Of a stretch of DNA of 64,000 nucleotides, positions 17,114 through 25,152 are shown piece by piece. Positions within the stretch are counted from its first letter, which is position 1, and every line of letters begins with the position of its first letter. The notes under the pieces are model-generated. The model searched no databases. It was given only the letters and a program-made list of their open reading frames with translations, and was not told where the DNA came from. Origin of the DNA: Chitinophagaceae bacterium (GTDB lineage Bacteria > Bacteroidota > Bacteroidia > Chitinophagales > Chitinophagaceae); assembly GCA_019638475.1 (NCBI GenBank), contig JAHBTR010000001.1:186001-250000 (forward strand). The letters run 5' to 3'. The position numbers and the translations under genes are program-made.

Positions 17114-18118
17114 CTAAAAAACTTTAAAAAAATAAGATTTGTTGCTCATAAATTTTGGCAACAGTTTCCATACGCTGATTACATTATTTGTATATCCTGT
17201 AAACAATGTAAAGTTTTTAAAAGGATTTCGTAAATGCACTATATTATCTATCAGCAATCCAATAAAAAAAATAGGTACTTCAATAGTATAAGCAATTAAT
17301 TGAACAAAAAACCAAAAATAGCCGTATTGCTTTTTTATTCTTAAATGATTGCTTACTATTAATTGCAAACCCTTTTTGTCAAATAAATTTTGATAAGATT
17401 TATCTTTAGAATCAGCTGCACTTACAATAACTTCTCCTAAAATATGTATGATATGATATTGACCATACACACACAATTTCCCTACAGTATTAAGCCTGCT
17501 GCACCATTCTATTTCTTCGGCGTATAAAAAAAAATCTTCGTCCATCATGCCGATTTTTTCAATTGCTTCTTTTTTTACCATTAAAAATGCCCCACTTATC
17601 CATTGCACAATTTCTTCATTGCTGGCAACTTCAATACTTGGCTTGCTTACTTTCATTCCTTTAGCAATTATTTTTAAAAAGCTACCTAAATAGGGCAAAG
17701 GTAATAAATGATTAATGCCACCTTTCATAAAATTGCTTCCCGAAATTTGTGTTGTATTGTCAGGGTTTAACATTTGTACACCACAAGCCACATAATGGCT
17801 TTTGATAAATTGATTGTAACATTTTTCAATAGCATCATCTACAATTAAAGTATCAGGATTTAGCAATAAAACAGCATTGCCTGTGGCTATTTTTATTCCT
17901 GCATTATTAGCTCTTGAAAAACCTGCATTGTAAGCCATATCTATCCATTTTATAAATGGAAATTTGCCCATTATATTTTCTTTACTATTATCGTTTGAAT
18001 TATTATCAACAATAATCCATTCAAAATTTTGGTAAGATGAAAACTTAACTGCACTTTGCAAACAATCTATAATGAAAGGTGCAGATTTATAATTAACAAT
18101 AATGATAGAAAGACTCAA
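17114..18118 (-). CDS. Glycosyltransferase family 2
   Basis: 334 residues. GT-A fold hallmarks: SLSIIIVNYKSAPFIIDCL (2-20), FEWIIVDNNSNDNSKE, NAGFSRANNAGI, then LLLNPDTLIVDDAI in place of a strict DxD, and DEDFFLYAEEIEWCSRL for acceptor binding. This is the rhamnosyl/RfbF-like GT2 type found in O-antigen and capsule loci. One or two C-terminal hydrophobic segments (WFFVQLIAYTIEVPIFFIGL) suggest membrane attachment. It faces the opposite way from the other glycan genes, so it has its own promoter. Confidence 0.88.
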   Translation of the reverse strand: MSLSIIIVNYKSAPFIIDCLQSAVKFSSYQNFEWIIVDNNSNDNSKENIMGKFPFIKWIDMAYNAGFSRANNAGIKIATGNAVLLLNPDTLIVDDAIEKCYNQFIKSHYVACGVQMLNPDNTTQISGSNFMKGGINHLLPLPYLGSFLKIIAKGMKVSKPSIEVASNEEIVQWISGAFLMVKKEAIEKIGMMDEDFFLYAEEIEWCSRLNTVGKLCVYGQYHIIHILGEVIVSAADSKDKSYQNLFDKKGLQLIVSNHLRIKKQYGYFWFFVQLIAYTIEVPIFFIGLLIDNIVHLRNPFKNFTLFTGYTNNVISVWKLLPKFMSNKSYFFKVF

Positions 18119-18224
18119 GCAAAACCTTTTTAAGTGATGAAATAGTTATCTTGCAATAAAGTTATATCTTTTACGAAGAAAACAATTATTAAATTATACA
18201 GAAAGCTAAATTACCATAATATCA

Positions 18225-18935
18225 ATGAATCAAATACCAAAAGAGTTTAACCCAGGCATTACATCTCCTGCCTATTTTATTCGCAAAAAATTATTACAAT
18301 CTTTTATAGAATTTGCCCCATATATGAAAGGCATAATGCTTGATTTTGGCTGTGGCAGCAAACCATACAAAACACTTTTTTCGGTAGAAAAATATATTGG
18401 ATTAGATTATGAAAACCCAGGACATTCCCATATCAATGAACAAATAGATGTATTTTATAACGGGAAAGATATTCCTTTTGAAGATGAATATTTTGACAGC
18501 ATATTTAGTAGTGAAGTTTTTGAACATATTTTTAATTTAGACAAATCATTAAAAGAATTAAACAGGGTTTTAAAATATAATGGTACAATGCTCATCAGTT
18601 GTCCATTCAGCATTTGTGAACACGAAGAACCACACGACTTTGCACGTTATTCTTCATTTGGTATAAAACATTTATTAACCAATGCAGGGTTTGAAATAAT
18701 AGCACAAAGAAAAACAGGAAATAGTATAGAAGCTATTCACCAGTTAAAAGCTATTTATATTAATAGGCACTTATATCCTTACTTAAAGAAAATACCTGTT
18801 ATAAGAAGTGTATTTAGAATTACATTAGTATCCTTAGTTAATATAACAGGCATATTTTTATCTAAAATATTTCCCAACAGAAATGATTTATACCTAAACA
18901 ATATTGTTGTTTGTAAAAAAATAAAAGTAATATGA
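18225..18935 (+). CDS. SAM-dependent methyltransferase in glycan operon
   Basis: 236 residues. Class I core with motif I MLDFGCGSKPYKTLF (near 39-53), SSEVFEHIFNLDKSL and LKYNGTMLISCPF, a Methyltransf_11-type enzyme. The CEHEEPHDFARYSSFGIKHLL segment is common in methyltransferases of surface-polysaccharide loci. First gene of a tight operon: the next glycosyltransferase starts within its stop codon (4-nt overlap). Probably methylates a sugar or a lipid-linked intermediate; inferred from context only. Confidence 0.85.
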   Translation: MNQIPKEFNPGITSPAYFIRKKLLQSFIEFAPYMKGIMLDFGCGSKPYKTLFSVEKYIGLDYENPGHSHINEQIDVFYNGKDIPFEDEYFDSIFSSEVFEHIFNLDKSLKELNRVLKYNGTMLISCPFSICEHEEPHDFARYSSFGIKHLLTNAGFEIIAQRKTGNSIEAIHQLKAIYINRHLYPYLKKIPVIRSVFRITLVSLVNITGIFLSKIFPNRNDLYLNNIVVCKKIKVI

Positions 18936-20068
18936 GGATAGCTGTAATATCTATGATTCGTGATAATTGGGGTGGCAGCGAAGAACTATGGTATCAAATG
19001 GCTAAAATTGCTTTGGGCAAGAATTACGAAGTAATTCATCTTTCTTATAAACACCCAAACAAACACCCTAAAATGCAAGAATTAGAGCAATTAGGGTTAC
19101 AACGATTTATTCGTCCTTCATACATCAATAAATCTTCCAATAAATATATTGCCCTACTTCAACTTGCAAAGCATTTTATCAAAAAAAAGTTAGACAAATC
19201 TGTCAGCAAAATATTTGCTTTAAAGCCCGATATAATTTTATACAATGGTACTTGTTACTCAATAGCAAAAGAGAAAAAGTTGTTAAGCTATGTAGAAAAT
19301 TATCAAGGAAATTTTTACATAATAGCTCATCTCAATTCTAATTTTTTTAGAGAAATTAATGATGAGGAAGCCAATATGGTTAGGCAGGCTTACAACCAAG
19401 CTAAGAAAGTTTTTTTTGTATCAAATGCAACCCTTGCTACTGCTGAAAGACATTTGTGTACCAGCATAAAAAACAGTGAAATTATTCGTAATCCAGTTAA
19501 TATACATCAATTAGAATTGCTTCCTTATCCTAAAAATAAAACAATCAACTTTGCTTGTGTAGGGAATTTAAGCACTGTACATAAAGGGCAAGATATTATG
19601 TTTGAAGTATTAGCTTTGCCCAAATGGAGAAATGAGCATTGGATATTGAATGTGTATGGTTCAGGCGATGATGAACAATATTTAAAAGAGCTTGCAATAC
19701 ATGTAGGTTTGCACAACAAGATTATATTTCATGGAAGAGTAGCAGATATAAAAGCCATTTGGCAGAAAAATAATTTACTGTTAATGCCAAGCCTAATGGA
19801 AGGAATGCCACTTGCCGTAGTAGAAGCTATGCTTTGTGGAAGAACTTGTTTAGCAACTGATGTAGGTGGCAATACAGAATGGATAACTGACAACATTAAT
19901 GGGTTTATTGCAGATGCAGCTACTATAAAATGCTTAGACAATGCACTTACAAGAGCATGGGATAAACAAAATGAATGGGAGCAAATGGGCAAAGCTGCGT
20001 ATGAAAAAGCAATGCAGTTGTATAATGAAAATGCAGGAGAAACATTGCTGAATAAAATGATGAATTAA
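18932..20068 (+). CDS. Glycosyltransferase family 4
   Basis: 378 residues, GT-B fold. The N-terminal domain has MIRDNWGGSEELWYQMA; the C-terminal nucleotide-sugar domain shows FACVGNLSTVHKGQDIMFEVL, VYGSGDDEQYLKEL, IIFHGRVADI, and the retaining E-x7-E motif in SLMEGMPLAVVEAMLCGR followed by DVGGNTEWI. Overlaps the preceding methyltransferase by 4 nt and wecB begins immediately after the stop, so expression is coupled. Donor and acceptor cannot be told from sequence; a cell-surface glycan is the likely product. Confidence 0.88.
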   Translation: MRIAVISMIRDNWGGSEELWYQMAKIALGKNYEVIHLSYKHPNKHPKMQELEQLGLQRFIRPSYINKSSNKYIALLQLAKHFIKKKLDKSVSKIFALKPDIILYNGTCYSIAKEKKLLSYVENYQGNFYIIAHLNSNFFREINDEEANMVRQAYNQAKKVFFVSNATLATAERHLCTSIKNSEIIRNPVNIHQLELLPYPKNKTINFACVGNLSTVHKGQDIMFEVLALPKWRNEHWILNVYGSGDDEQYLKELAIHVGLHNKIIFHGRVADIKAIWQKNNLLLMPSLMEGMPLAVVEAMLCGRTCLATDVGGNTEWITDNINGFIADAATIKCLDNALTRAWDKQNEWEQMGKAAYEKAMQLYNENAGETLLNKMMN

Positions 20069-21184
20069 ATGAAGAAAAAACTACTTTTTATTTTTGGTAC
20101 AAGACCAGAAGCCATAAAAATGGTTTCTATTATTCAGGAATGTAAACACTCCGACAATTTTGATGTTGAAATTTGTACAACAGGACAACACAAAGAAATG
20201 TTGCAACAGGTGATGGATTTTTTTAGTTTAAAAGCCGATTATGAATTGAATGTAATGACATATTCTCAAACTTTATATCATCTCACATCAAGCATATTAA
20301 CAGAATTACAAAATATTATTGCAACTGCTAAACCTGATATTGTTTTAGTACAAGGAGATACTACAACTGCATTTGCAGGATCTTTGGCAGCATACTATGC
20401 TCAGATTCCTGTAGCTCATATAGAAGCAGGATTAAGGAGCTTTGATAATTATTCTCCATTTCCGGAAGAAGTGAATAGAAAACTGATTGGAGATATTGCT
20501 ACTTTTCATTTTTGTCCTACGGAAAAAGCAAAACAAAATTTAATAAACGAAGGAAAAAAAGAAAACCTTTTTGTTACAGGAAATACGGTTATTGATGCTT
20601 TACTGCAAGGAGTAAATATGGTACGCCACGATAATACAATAAAAGAATATTTTGACAACATTATCATACCCGATAGAAAAATAATTTTAGTAACAGGACA
20701 TCGTAGAGAAAATTTTGGAAAACCATTTGAAGAAATTTGTAATGCACTTTTAGAAATTGCAGAAACATATAACGATGTTCAAATAATTTATCCTGTACAC
20801 TTAAATCCCCATGTACAAAAAGTGGTTCATAAAAAATTAGGTAGTCAAAAAAATATAACTTTAATTAACCCGCTTGATTATGCCAAACTTATTTATTTGC
20901 TTGATAAAAGTTACTTAGTACTTACAGATAGTGGAGGCATACAAGAAGAAGCACCAAGCCTTGGTAAACCTGTGGTAGTGCTAAGAAATGTAACAGAAAG
21001 AGAGGAAGGAATAGAAGCAGGTACTGCAATTCTTGCAGGTACTTCAAAAGAAAAAATTATACAGCATAGTTTTAATATTTTGAATAACGAAGAAGTATAT
21101 AATAAAATGGCACAAGCTGTAAACCCTTATGGTATAGGCAATAGTGGAAAACAAATTGTAAATATTTTAGAAAAAAGTTTATGA
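20069..21184 (+). CDS. wecB: UDP-N-acetylglucosamine 2-epimerase (non-hydrolysing)
   Basis: 371 residues, normal length. Motifs: FIFGTRPEAIKMVSII (N-terminus), LVQGDTTTAFAGSLAAYY, PVAHIEAGLRSFDNYSPFPE, VTGHRRENFGKPFEEI, LTDSGGIQEEAPSLGKPVVV and VTEREEGIEAGTA. These place it in the non-hydrolysing epimerase family that makes UDP-ManNAc from UDP-GlcNAc. It starts directly after the GT4 stop and overlaps the following glycosyltransferase by 4 nt, so ManNAc or a derivative is probably part of the glycan built here. Confidence 0.92.
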   Translation: MKKKLLFIFGTRPEAIKMVSIIQECKHSDNFDVEICTTGQHKEMLQQVMDFFSLKADYELNVMTYSQTLYHLTSSILTELQNIIATAKPDIVLVQGDTTTAFAGSLAAYYAQIPVAHIEAGLRSFDNYSPFPEEVNRKLIGDIATFHFCPTEKAKQNLINEGKKENLFVTGNTVIDALLQGVNMVRHDNTIKEYFDNIIIPDRKIILVTGHRRENFGKPFEEICNALLEIAETYNDVQIIYPVHLNPHVQKVVHKKLGSQKNITLINPLDYAKLIYLLDKSYLVLTDSGGIQEEAPSLGKPVVVLRNVTEREEGIEAGTAILAGTSKEKIIQHSFNILNNEEVYNKMAQAVNPYGIGNSGKQIVNILEKSL

Positions 21185-22305
21185 TAAAAATTGCTTATTG
21201 TATAAGAGCCGATTATAAAACAGCCATTGGCGGAGATGTAATACAACTTTTAAAAACAAAAGAATTTGTTGAAAAAAAATATCCCGTACAAATCAATATT
21301 ATTACCAACCCTAACGAATTAAATTCAGCATACAATATTGCTCATATTTTTAATTTAGTTACACGAGCCGAAACAACAGCTTTTATACACAAAGCTAAGA
21401 GCTTGAATATAAAAATTGCCCTATCAACTATTTTTTGGGATTACACTTATGGTGCATCAAGAGATTATGCAGAGATATTGGGCTATAAAGTTTATAATAG
21501 TTTTATAGGATTAACGATTACATGGCTTACTAAAATATCGGGCTACTTGTTTAATAAACCAAGAGTTATAGGCAAACCCATGCGTAAGTATATGAAAGAT
21601 TGTGTAATGAGTGCAGATGTGTTATTGCCCAACTCTATAGAGGAATTACAAAAATTAGCAGCTTTTGTACATCTTGATTTTAATGACTTAAACCAAAAAA
21701 CAGTAGTAGTATATAATGCTACAACTATTCCAGAAAATGCTGATACGCATGACAATGAACTTATTGCAAAATATCAGTTACCAAAAAATTACATTTTGCA
21801 GGTAGGTAGAATTGATTACACCAAAAATCAGTTAGCTGTATTATTAGCTTTGCAAAACCACAAAGAAATTCCCATAGTTATTTTAGGAAGACCTAATGAT
21901 AAAGTTTATTACAAAAAGGTAAAACAAGCAGCCAGCAAAAGAGGGAATGTTTTTTTTGTAGATGAAGTACCACATCATGAAACGTATATATTTTTCAAAA
22001 ATGCAGCATTGCATATACTTCCATCATTAAGAGAATCACCTGGGTTAGTTAATTTAGAAGCATTGCTAAACAAATGTAAAATAGTAGTATCAGGAAATGA
22101 TTTTCTGCCATTTAATACTTATTTCAAAGACATTGCTATAAGTGTAAATCCATACTCCTTGCCATCAATAAGAAAAGGAATATTTAGAGAACTAAATACC
22201 AACAGGGATATGGAAGAAATAAGCAAATCAATAGAAACCAAATTTAATTGGGCTATAACTGCTGAACAAACTTACAGTGCTTATACAAAAATTATGGCTT
22301 TATAA
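21181..22305 (+). CDS. Glycosyltransferase (GT4-like)
   Basis: 374 residues, GT-B. The C-terminal domain contains YILQVGRIDYTKNQLAVLLAL, PIVILGRPNDKVYYKKV, GNVFFVDEVPHHETYIFFKN and the E-x7-E motif SLRESPGLVNLEAL. The N-terminal GGDVIQLLKTKEFV resembles the acceptor domain of GT4 enzymes. It overlaps wecB by 4 nt and ends the plus-strand glycan operon. Its 3' end overlaps the 3' end of the convergent T9SS gene by 14 nt, with no terminator visible. Confidence 0.85.
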   Translation: MIKIAYCIRADYKTAIGGDVIQLLKTKEFVEKKYPVQINIITNPNELNSAYNIAHIFNLVTRAETTAFIHKAKSLNIKIALSTIFWDYTYGASRDYAEILGYKVYNSFIGLTITWLTKISGYLFNKPRVIGKPMRKYMKDCVMSADVLLPNSIEELQKLAAFVHLDFNDLNQKTVVVYNATTIPENADTHDNELIAKYQLPKNYILQVGRIDYTKNQLAVLLALQNHKEIPIVILGRPNDKVYYKKVKQAASKRGNVFFVDEVPHHETYIFFKNAALHILPSLRESPGLVNLEALLNKCKIVVSGNDFLPFNTYFKDIAISVNPYSLPSIRKGIFRELNTNRDMEEISKSIETKFNWAITAEQTYSAYTKIMAL

Positions 22306-24325
22306 ATTGAGCAGTTTGCACTACACCTTGCTCATTAATTAACTGAACAATATAATTTCCAGAAGCATAATTAGCTACATTAATATCAATTTTTCCGTCT
22401 GTTTCTTGTGTATAATAATTGTTATATAGTATTTGCCCTGCTTGATTAATTAATCGTACATTAATGCGTTTATTACTACTAACATCATTTAAATAAATGC
22501 TTAATATTCCATTCACAATAGGATTAGGGTAAATCTCTATTTTCTTAGTGTCATTAATTTTTACTTGCAGTATTTTACTATATGAATACTTACTATCATT
22601 ATCTACAATTTTAACTCTGTAATAATTATTGCCTTTTTTATTGTAATTAAAATCAGCAAAATTGTAGTTAGATGAAGCTCTGTTTTGGGCTGTAATTTTG
22701 CCGATTGCTTCAAAATCGTTTCCGTTTATACTTCTTTCTACCTCATAATAAGCTACATTTATTTCGGTAGTAGTAGCCCATATTAAATCAATTTTTTCTC
22801 CCTTTGTATAATGGGAGGTAAATGCAGTTAAAAAAGCAGGAAGTGTTGAATTCCATTTATATTGGGCAATAAAAAAATCAATATCGTTACTATGAGTAAG
22901 TGAATATGTATTTGTAGATGGGTCTATATCTGCTACATTGGCTGAATAGTTTGCATTTAAAATAATATCATCGCCATTTATTGCAATATGTTGTCCATCG
23001 TCATACTGTAAAGAACCTATAGAGAATGCTCCTAAATAATTTCCATTCAAATCATATTTAGCAACAAAAATATCAGCATCACCTACACTAATAAGATTAT
23101 TGGTTGTAATACCTGGGTTAAAATCTACTGTTCCTGTAAATCTGCCTGTTACATAAAAACTGCTACCATGTACTTTTATGTCGTGTGCACCATCATCCCC
23201 AGTATCTCCCATCTTAATAGCAAAAACGTAATTTCCATTTTGGTCGTATTTGGCAACAAAAATATCATTGTCGCCTGATGAACTTAAAGTATTTGTACCT
23301 GCACCGGGATTAAAATCTACATCGCTACTTTTAAACTGACCTGTTACATATATATTATTAGAAGCATCAATATCCATATACCATGAATAATCACAATTAG
23401 AACCGCCAACATTAAAGCCCCAAATGTATTCTCCCGATGAATTTAATTTAAGCAAATAAATATCTCCGCAACCATTGGATGTGAAATTGTTTGATGCTGA
23501 TACATCAGGATTCAAATCAATAGTACCATCAAAGTGTCCAGCTACAAAAATATTATTTGCATTATCTACACGAATAGCTCTTACACCACAGTTTACAACA
23601 GATGAACCTCCCAATCTTTTTGCCCAAATCAATGCTCCCGATGCACTATATTTTGCTACAAAAGACTCTATCGTTCCTTGTGCAGTTAATGCAAATACTC
23701 CAACTGATGGATCAAAATCTACATTACTGCCCATAAATGAACCACCTAATAATATATCTCCATTATTATCAACAATTAATCTGTCTGCTTCATCATAAAT
23801 ACCAGCACTGCCAATATTTAATGCCCATTGATATACACCATTGGTATTATATTTTACTAAAAAAGCATCCCCACCAAAACCATAATCTGTACCAATACTT
23901 TCTCCATTACTCACTAAATTATGCGTAGCTGCCGATGGGTCAAAATCTACTGTTCCTCTAAACCAGCCAGAAACATAGATACTACCTGCTGCATCTGTTG
24001 CTACAGCCATCGCAACGTCATTACCTGTACTTCCTATTCTAAATGCATATATTAAATCTCTGTTAGAAGTATATTTTGCAACAAAAATGTCGTTATGTCC
24101 TGCACTTGTTAAATAAGAAGTTTGAGTAGGAGAAAGGTCAAAATCTATATTTGAGCCTTGTATATAACCTACAACAATAATATTTCCATCAATATCTATG
24201 GTAACAGCAGATGCTTTCTGTGCAAGTGTACCACCATAATTATTTACCCATTCAAGTGTTTGGGAAACTGTGAGGTTGCTTTTCAATAAAAAAGCAACAA
24301 AAAAACAAAATAGCCTCAATTTCAT
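22292..24325 (-). CDS. Secreted beta-propeller-repeat protein with T9SS type A sorting domain
   Basis: 677 residues. An N-terminal signal peptide (MKLRLFCFFVAFLLKSNLTVSQ) is followed by about seven SBBP-like repeats of 50-65 residues, each with a GNI-xV-xG strand, a DFDPS or DFNPG turn and DIFVAKYD, likely forming a beta-propeller. A region near 505-590 (DLIWATTTEINVAYYEVERS) looks like a fibronectin-like linker, and the C-terminal 80 residues (IEIYPNPIVNG ... GNYIVQLINEQG) are a type A T9SS signal. The product should be exported and attached to or released from the surface. Ligand or function unknown. Confidence 0.88.
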   Translation of the reverse strand: MKLRLFCFFVAFLLKSNLTVSQTLEWVNNYGGTLAQKASAVTIDIDGNIIVVGYIQGSNIDFDLSPTQTSYLTSAGHNDIFVAKYTSNRDLIYAFRIGSTGNDVAMAVATDAAGSIYVSGWFRGTVDFDPSAATHNLVSNGESIGTDYGFGGDAFLVKYNTNGVYQWALNIGSAGIYDEADRLIVDNNGDILLGGSFMGSNVDFDPSVGVFALTAQGTIESFVAKYSASGALIWAKRLGGSSVVNCGVRAIRVDNANNIFVAGHFDGTIDLNPDVSASNNFTSNGCGDIYLLKLNSSGEYIWGFNVGGSNCDYSWYMDIDASNNIYVTGQFKSSDVDFNPGAGTNTLSSSGDNDIFVAKYDQNGNYVFAIKMGDTGDDGAHDIKVHGSSFYVTGRFTGTVDFNPGITTNNLISVGDADIFVAKYDLNGNYLGAFSIGSLQYDDGQHIAINGDDIILNANYSANVADIDPSTNTYSLTHSNDIDFFIAQYKWNSTLPAFLTAFTSHYTKGEKIDLIWATTTEINVAYYEVERSINGNDFEAIGKITAQNRASSNYNFADFNYNKKGNNYYRVKIVDNDSKYSYSKILQVKINDTKKIEIYPNPIVNGILSIYLNDVSSNKRINVRLINQAGQILYNNYYTQETDGKIDINVANYASGNYIVQLINEQGVVQTAQFIKP

Positions 24326-24339
24326 AAAACAATTTTTAA

Positions 24340-24347
24340 CAAATCTA
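24340..24347 (-). promoter_or_regulatory. Putative -7 motif of the T9SS gene
   Basis: Minus-strand TAGATTTG fits TAnnTTTG, 14 nt upstream of the ATG at 24325. Confidence 0.4.
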
Positions 24348-24440
24348 AATGATATATTTTTCCTTACAAAATTTTACATTAGCTTTATCATGCAAAATAT
24401 CGGTTCATTTTTTACCTTTTAAACACATACTATTAAAACC

Positions 24441-24944
24441 ATGAAAAAAATAATTGCTTTTATTATAACTGTCATATTTCTTTATACTGCTCAGGCACAA
24501 ACAACTTATATACTTATTCGTCATGCAGAAAAAGATACTACTGCTAACGATGCTACTACTATGTATGCAAATCCTCCTTTATCTAAACAAGGTATGGAAA
24601 GAGCAGAAAATTTAGTAACCGCCTTAAAAAATTATTCAATAGACGATATTTATGCTACCAATTTTATAAGAACACAGCAAACAGTAACACCCTTAGCAAA
24701 AAAATATAGAAAAGAAATTATTTCTTACGATTATAAAAAATTATCAGCATTTGCTGATGAATTGCTTTTGCAAAATAATAAAACAATTGTTATAGCTGGT
24801 CATAATACTACTACACCTGCATTGGTCAATTTATTAATCAAGCAACAAAAATTTACTGCATTACCAGAATCTGTTTATAACAAAATATTTATAGTAAGCA
24901 TTGCTGCCAATAAAGAAGCTACTGTACAAGTAGTGGAGTATTAG
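24441..24944 (+). CDS. Histidine phosphatase family protein (SixA-like, exported)
   Basis: 167 residues. A signal peptide (MKKIIAFIITVIFLYTAQAQ) precedes the RHG-type motif LIRHAEKD, with PLSKQGMERAENLV, a conserved arginine in FIRTQQT and the second catalytic histidine in VIAGHNTTTP. The size fits the small SixA-like branch; the signal peptide places it in the periplasm, so a phosphohistidine or small-metabolite phosphatase role outside the cytoplasm is more likely than signalling-protein dephosphorylation. Followed by a strongly G-skewed repetitive spacer. Confidence 0.87.
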   Translation: MKKIIAFIITVIFLYTAQAQTTYILIRHAEKDTTANDATTMYANPPLSKQGMERAENLVTALKNYSIDDIYATNFIRTQQTVTPLAKKYRKEIISYDYKKLSAFADELLLQNNKTIVIAGHNTTTPALVNLLIKQQKFTALPESVYNKIFIVSIAANKEATVQVVEY

Positions 24945-25012
24945 GGGTGGGTGATTAGGTAATTAAGGGATTGGGTGATTGGGGTAGTTAGGAATTGAGG
25001 ATTTAGGGATGT
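24945..25012 (+). repeat. G-skewed degenerate GGxATT-type repeat
   Basis: Directly after the SixA-like stop, the plus strand carries about eight loosely repeated units such as GGTGATTA, GGTAATTA, AGGGATT, GGGTGATT and GGAATTG, with almost no C. It is unlike the flanking sequence and non-coding. Confidence 0.65.
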
Positions 25013-25113
25013 ACATAATACATATAACATCCATCATTCATCATTAAAAACTCAACGTAACCTCTTCAAAATTAGACTCTAAAATCATGTTATGACAATA
25101 AAGGCTCGTTCCC

Positions 25114-25121
25114 TACCTTTG
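25114..25121 (+). promoter_or_regulatory. Putative -7 motif of yidC
   Basis: TACCTTTG fits TAnnTTTG and is followed by CC, 31 nt before the yidC ATG. Confidence 0.42.
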
Positions 25122-25152
25122 CCACTTCTTAAAAATAATAAGAGAAAGAAAT

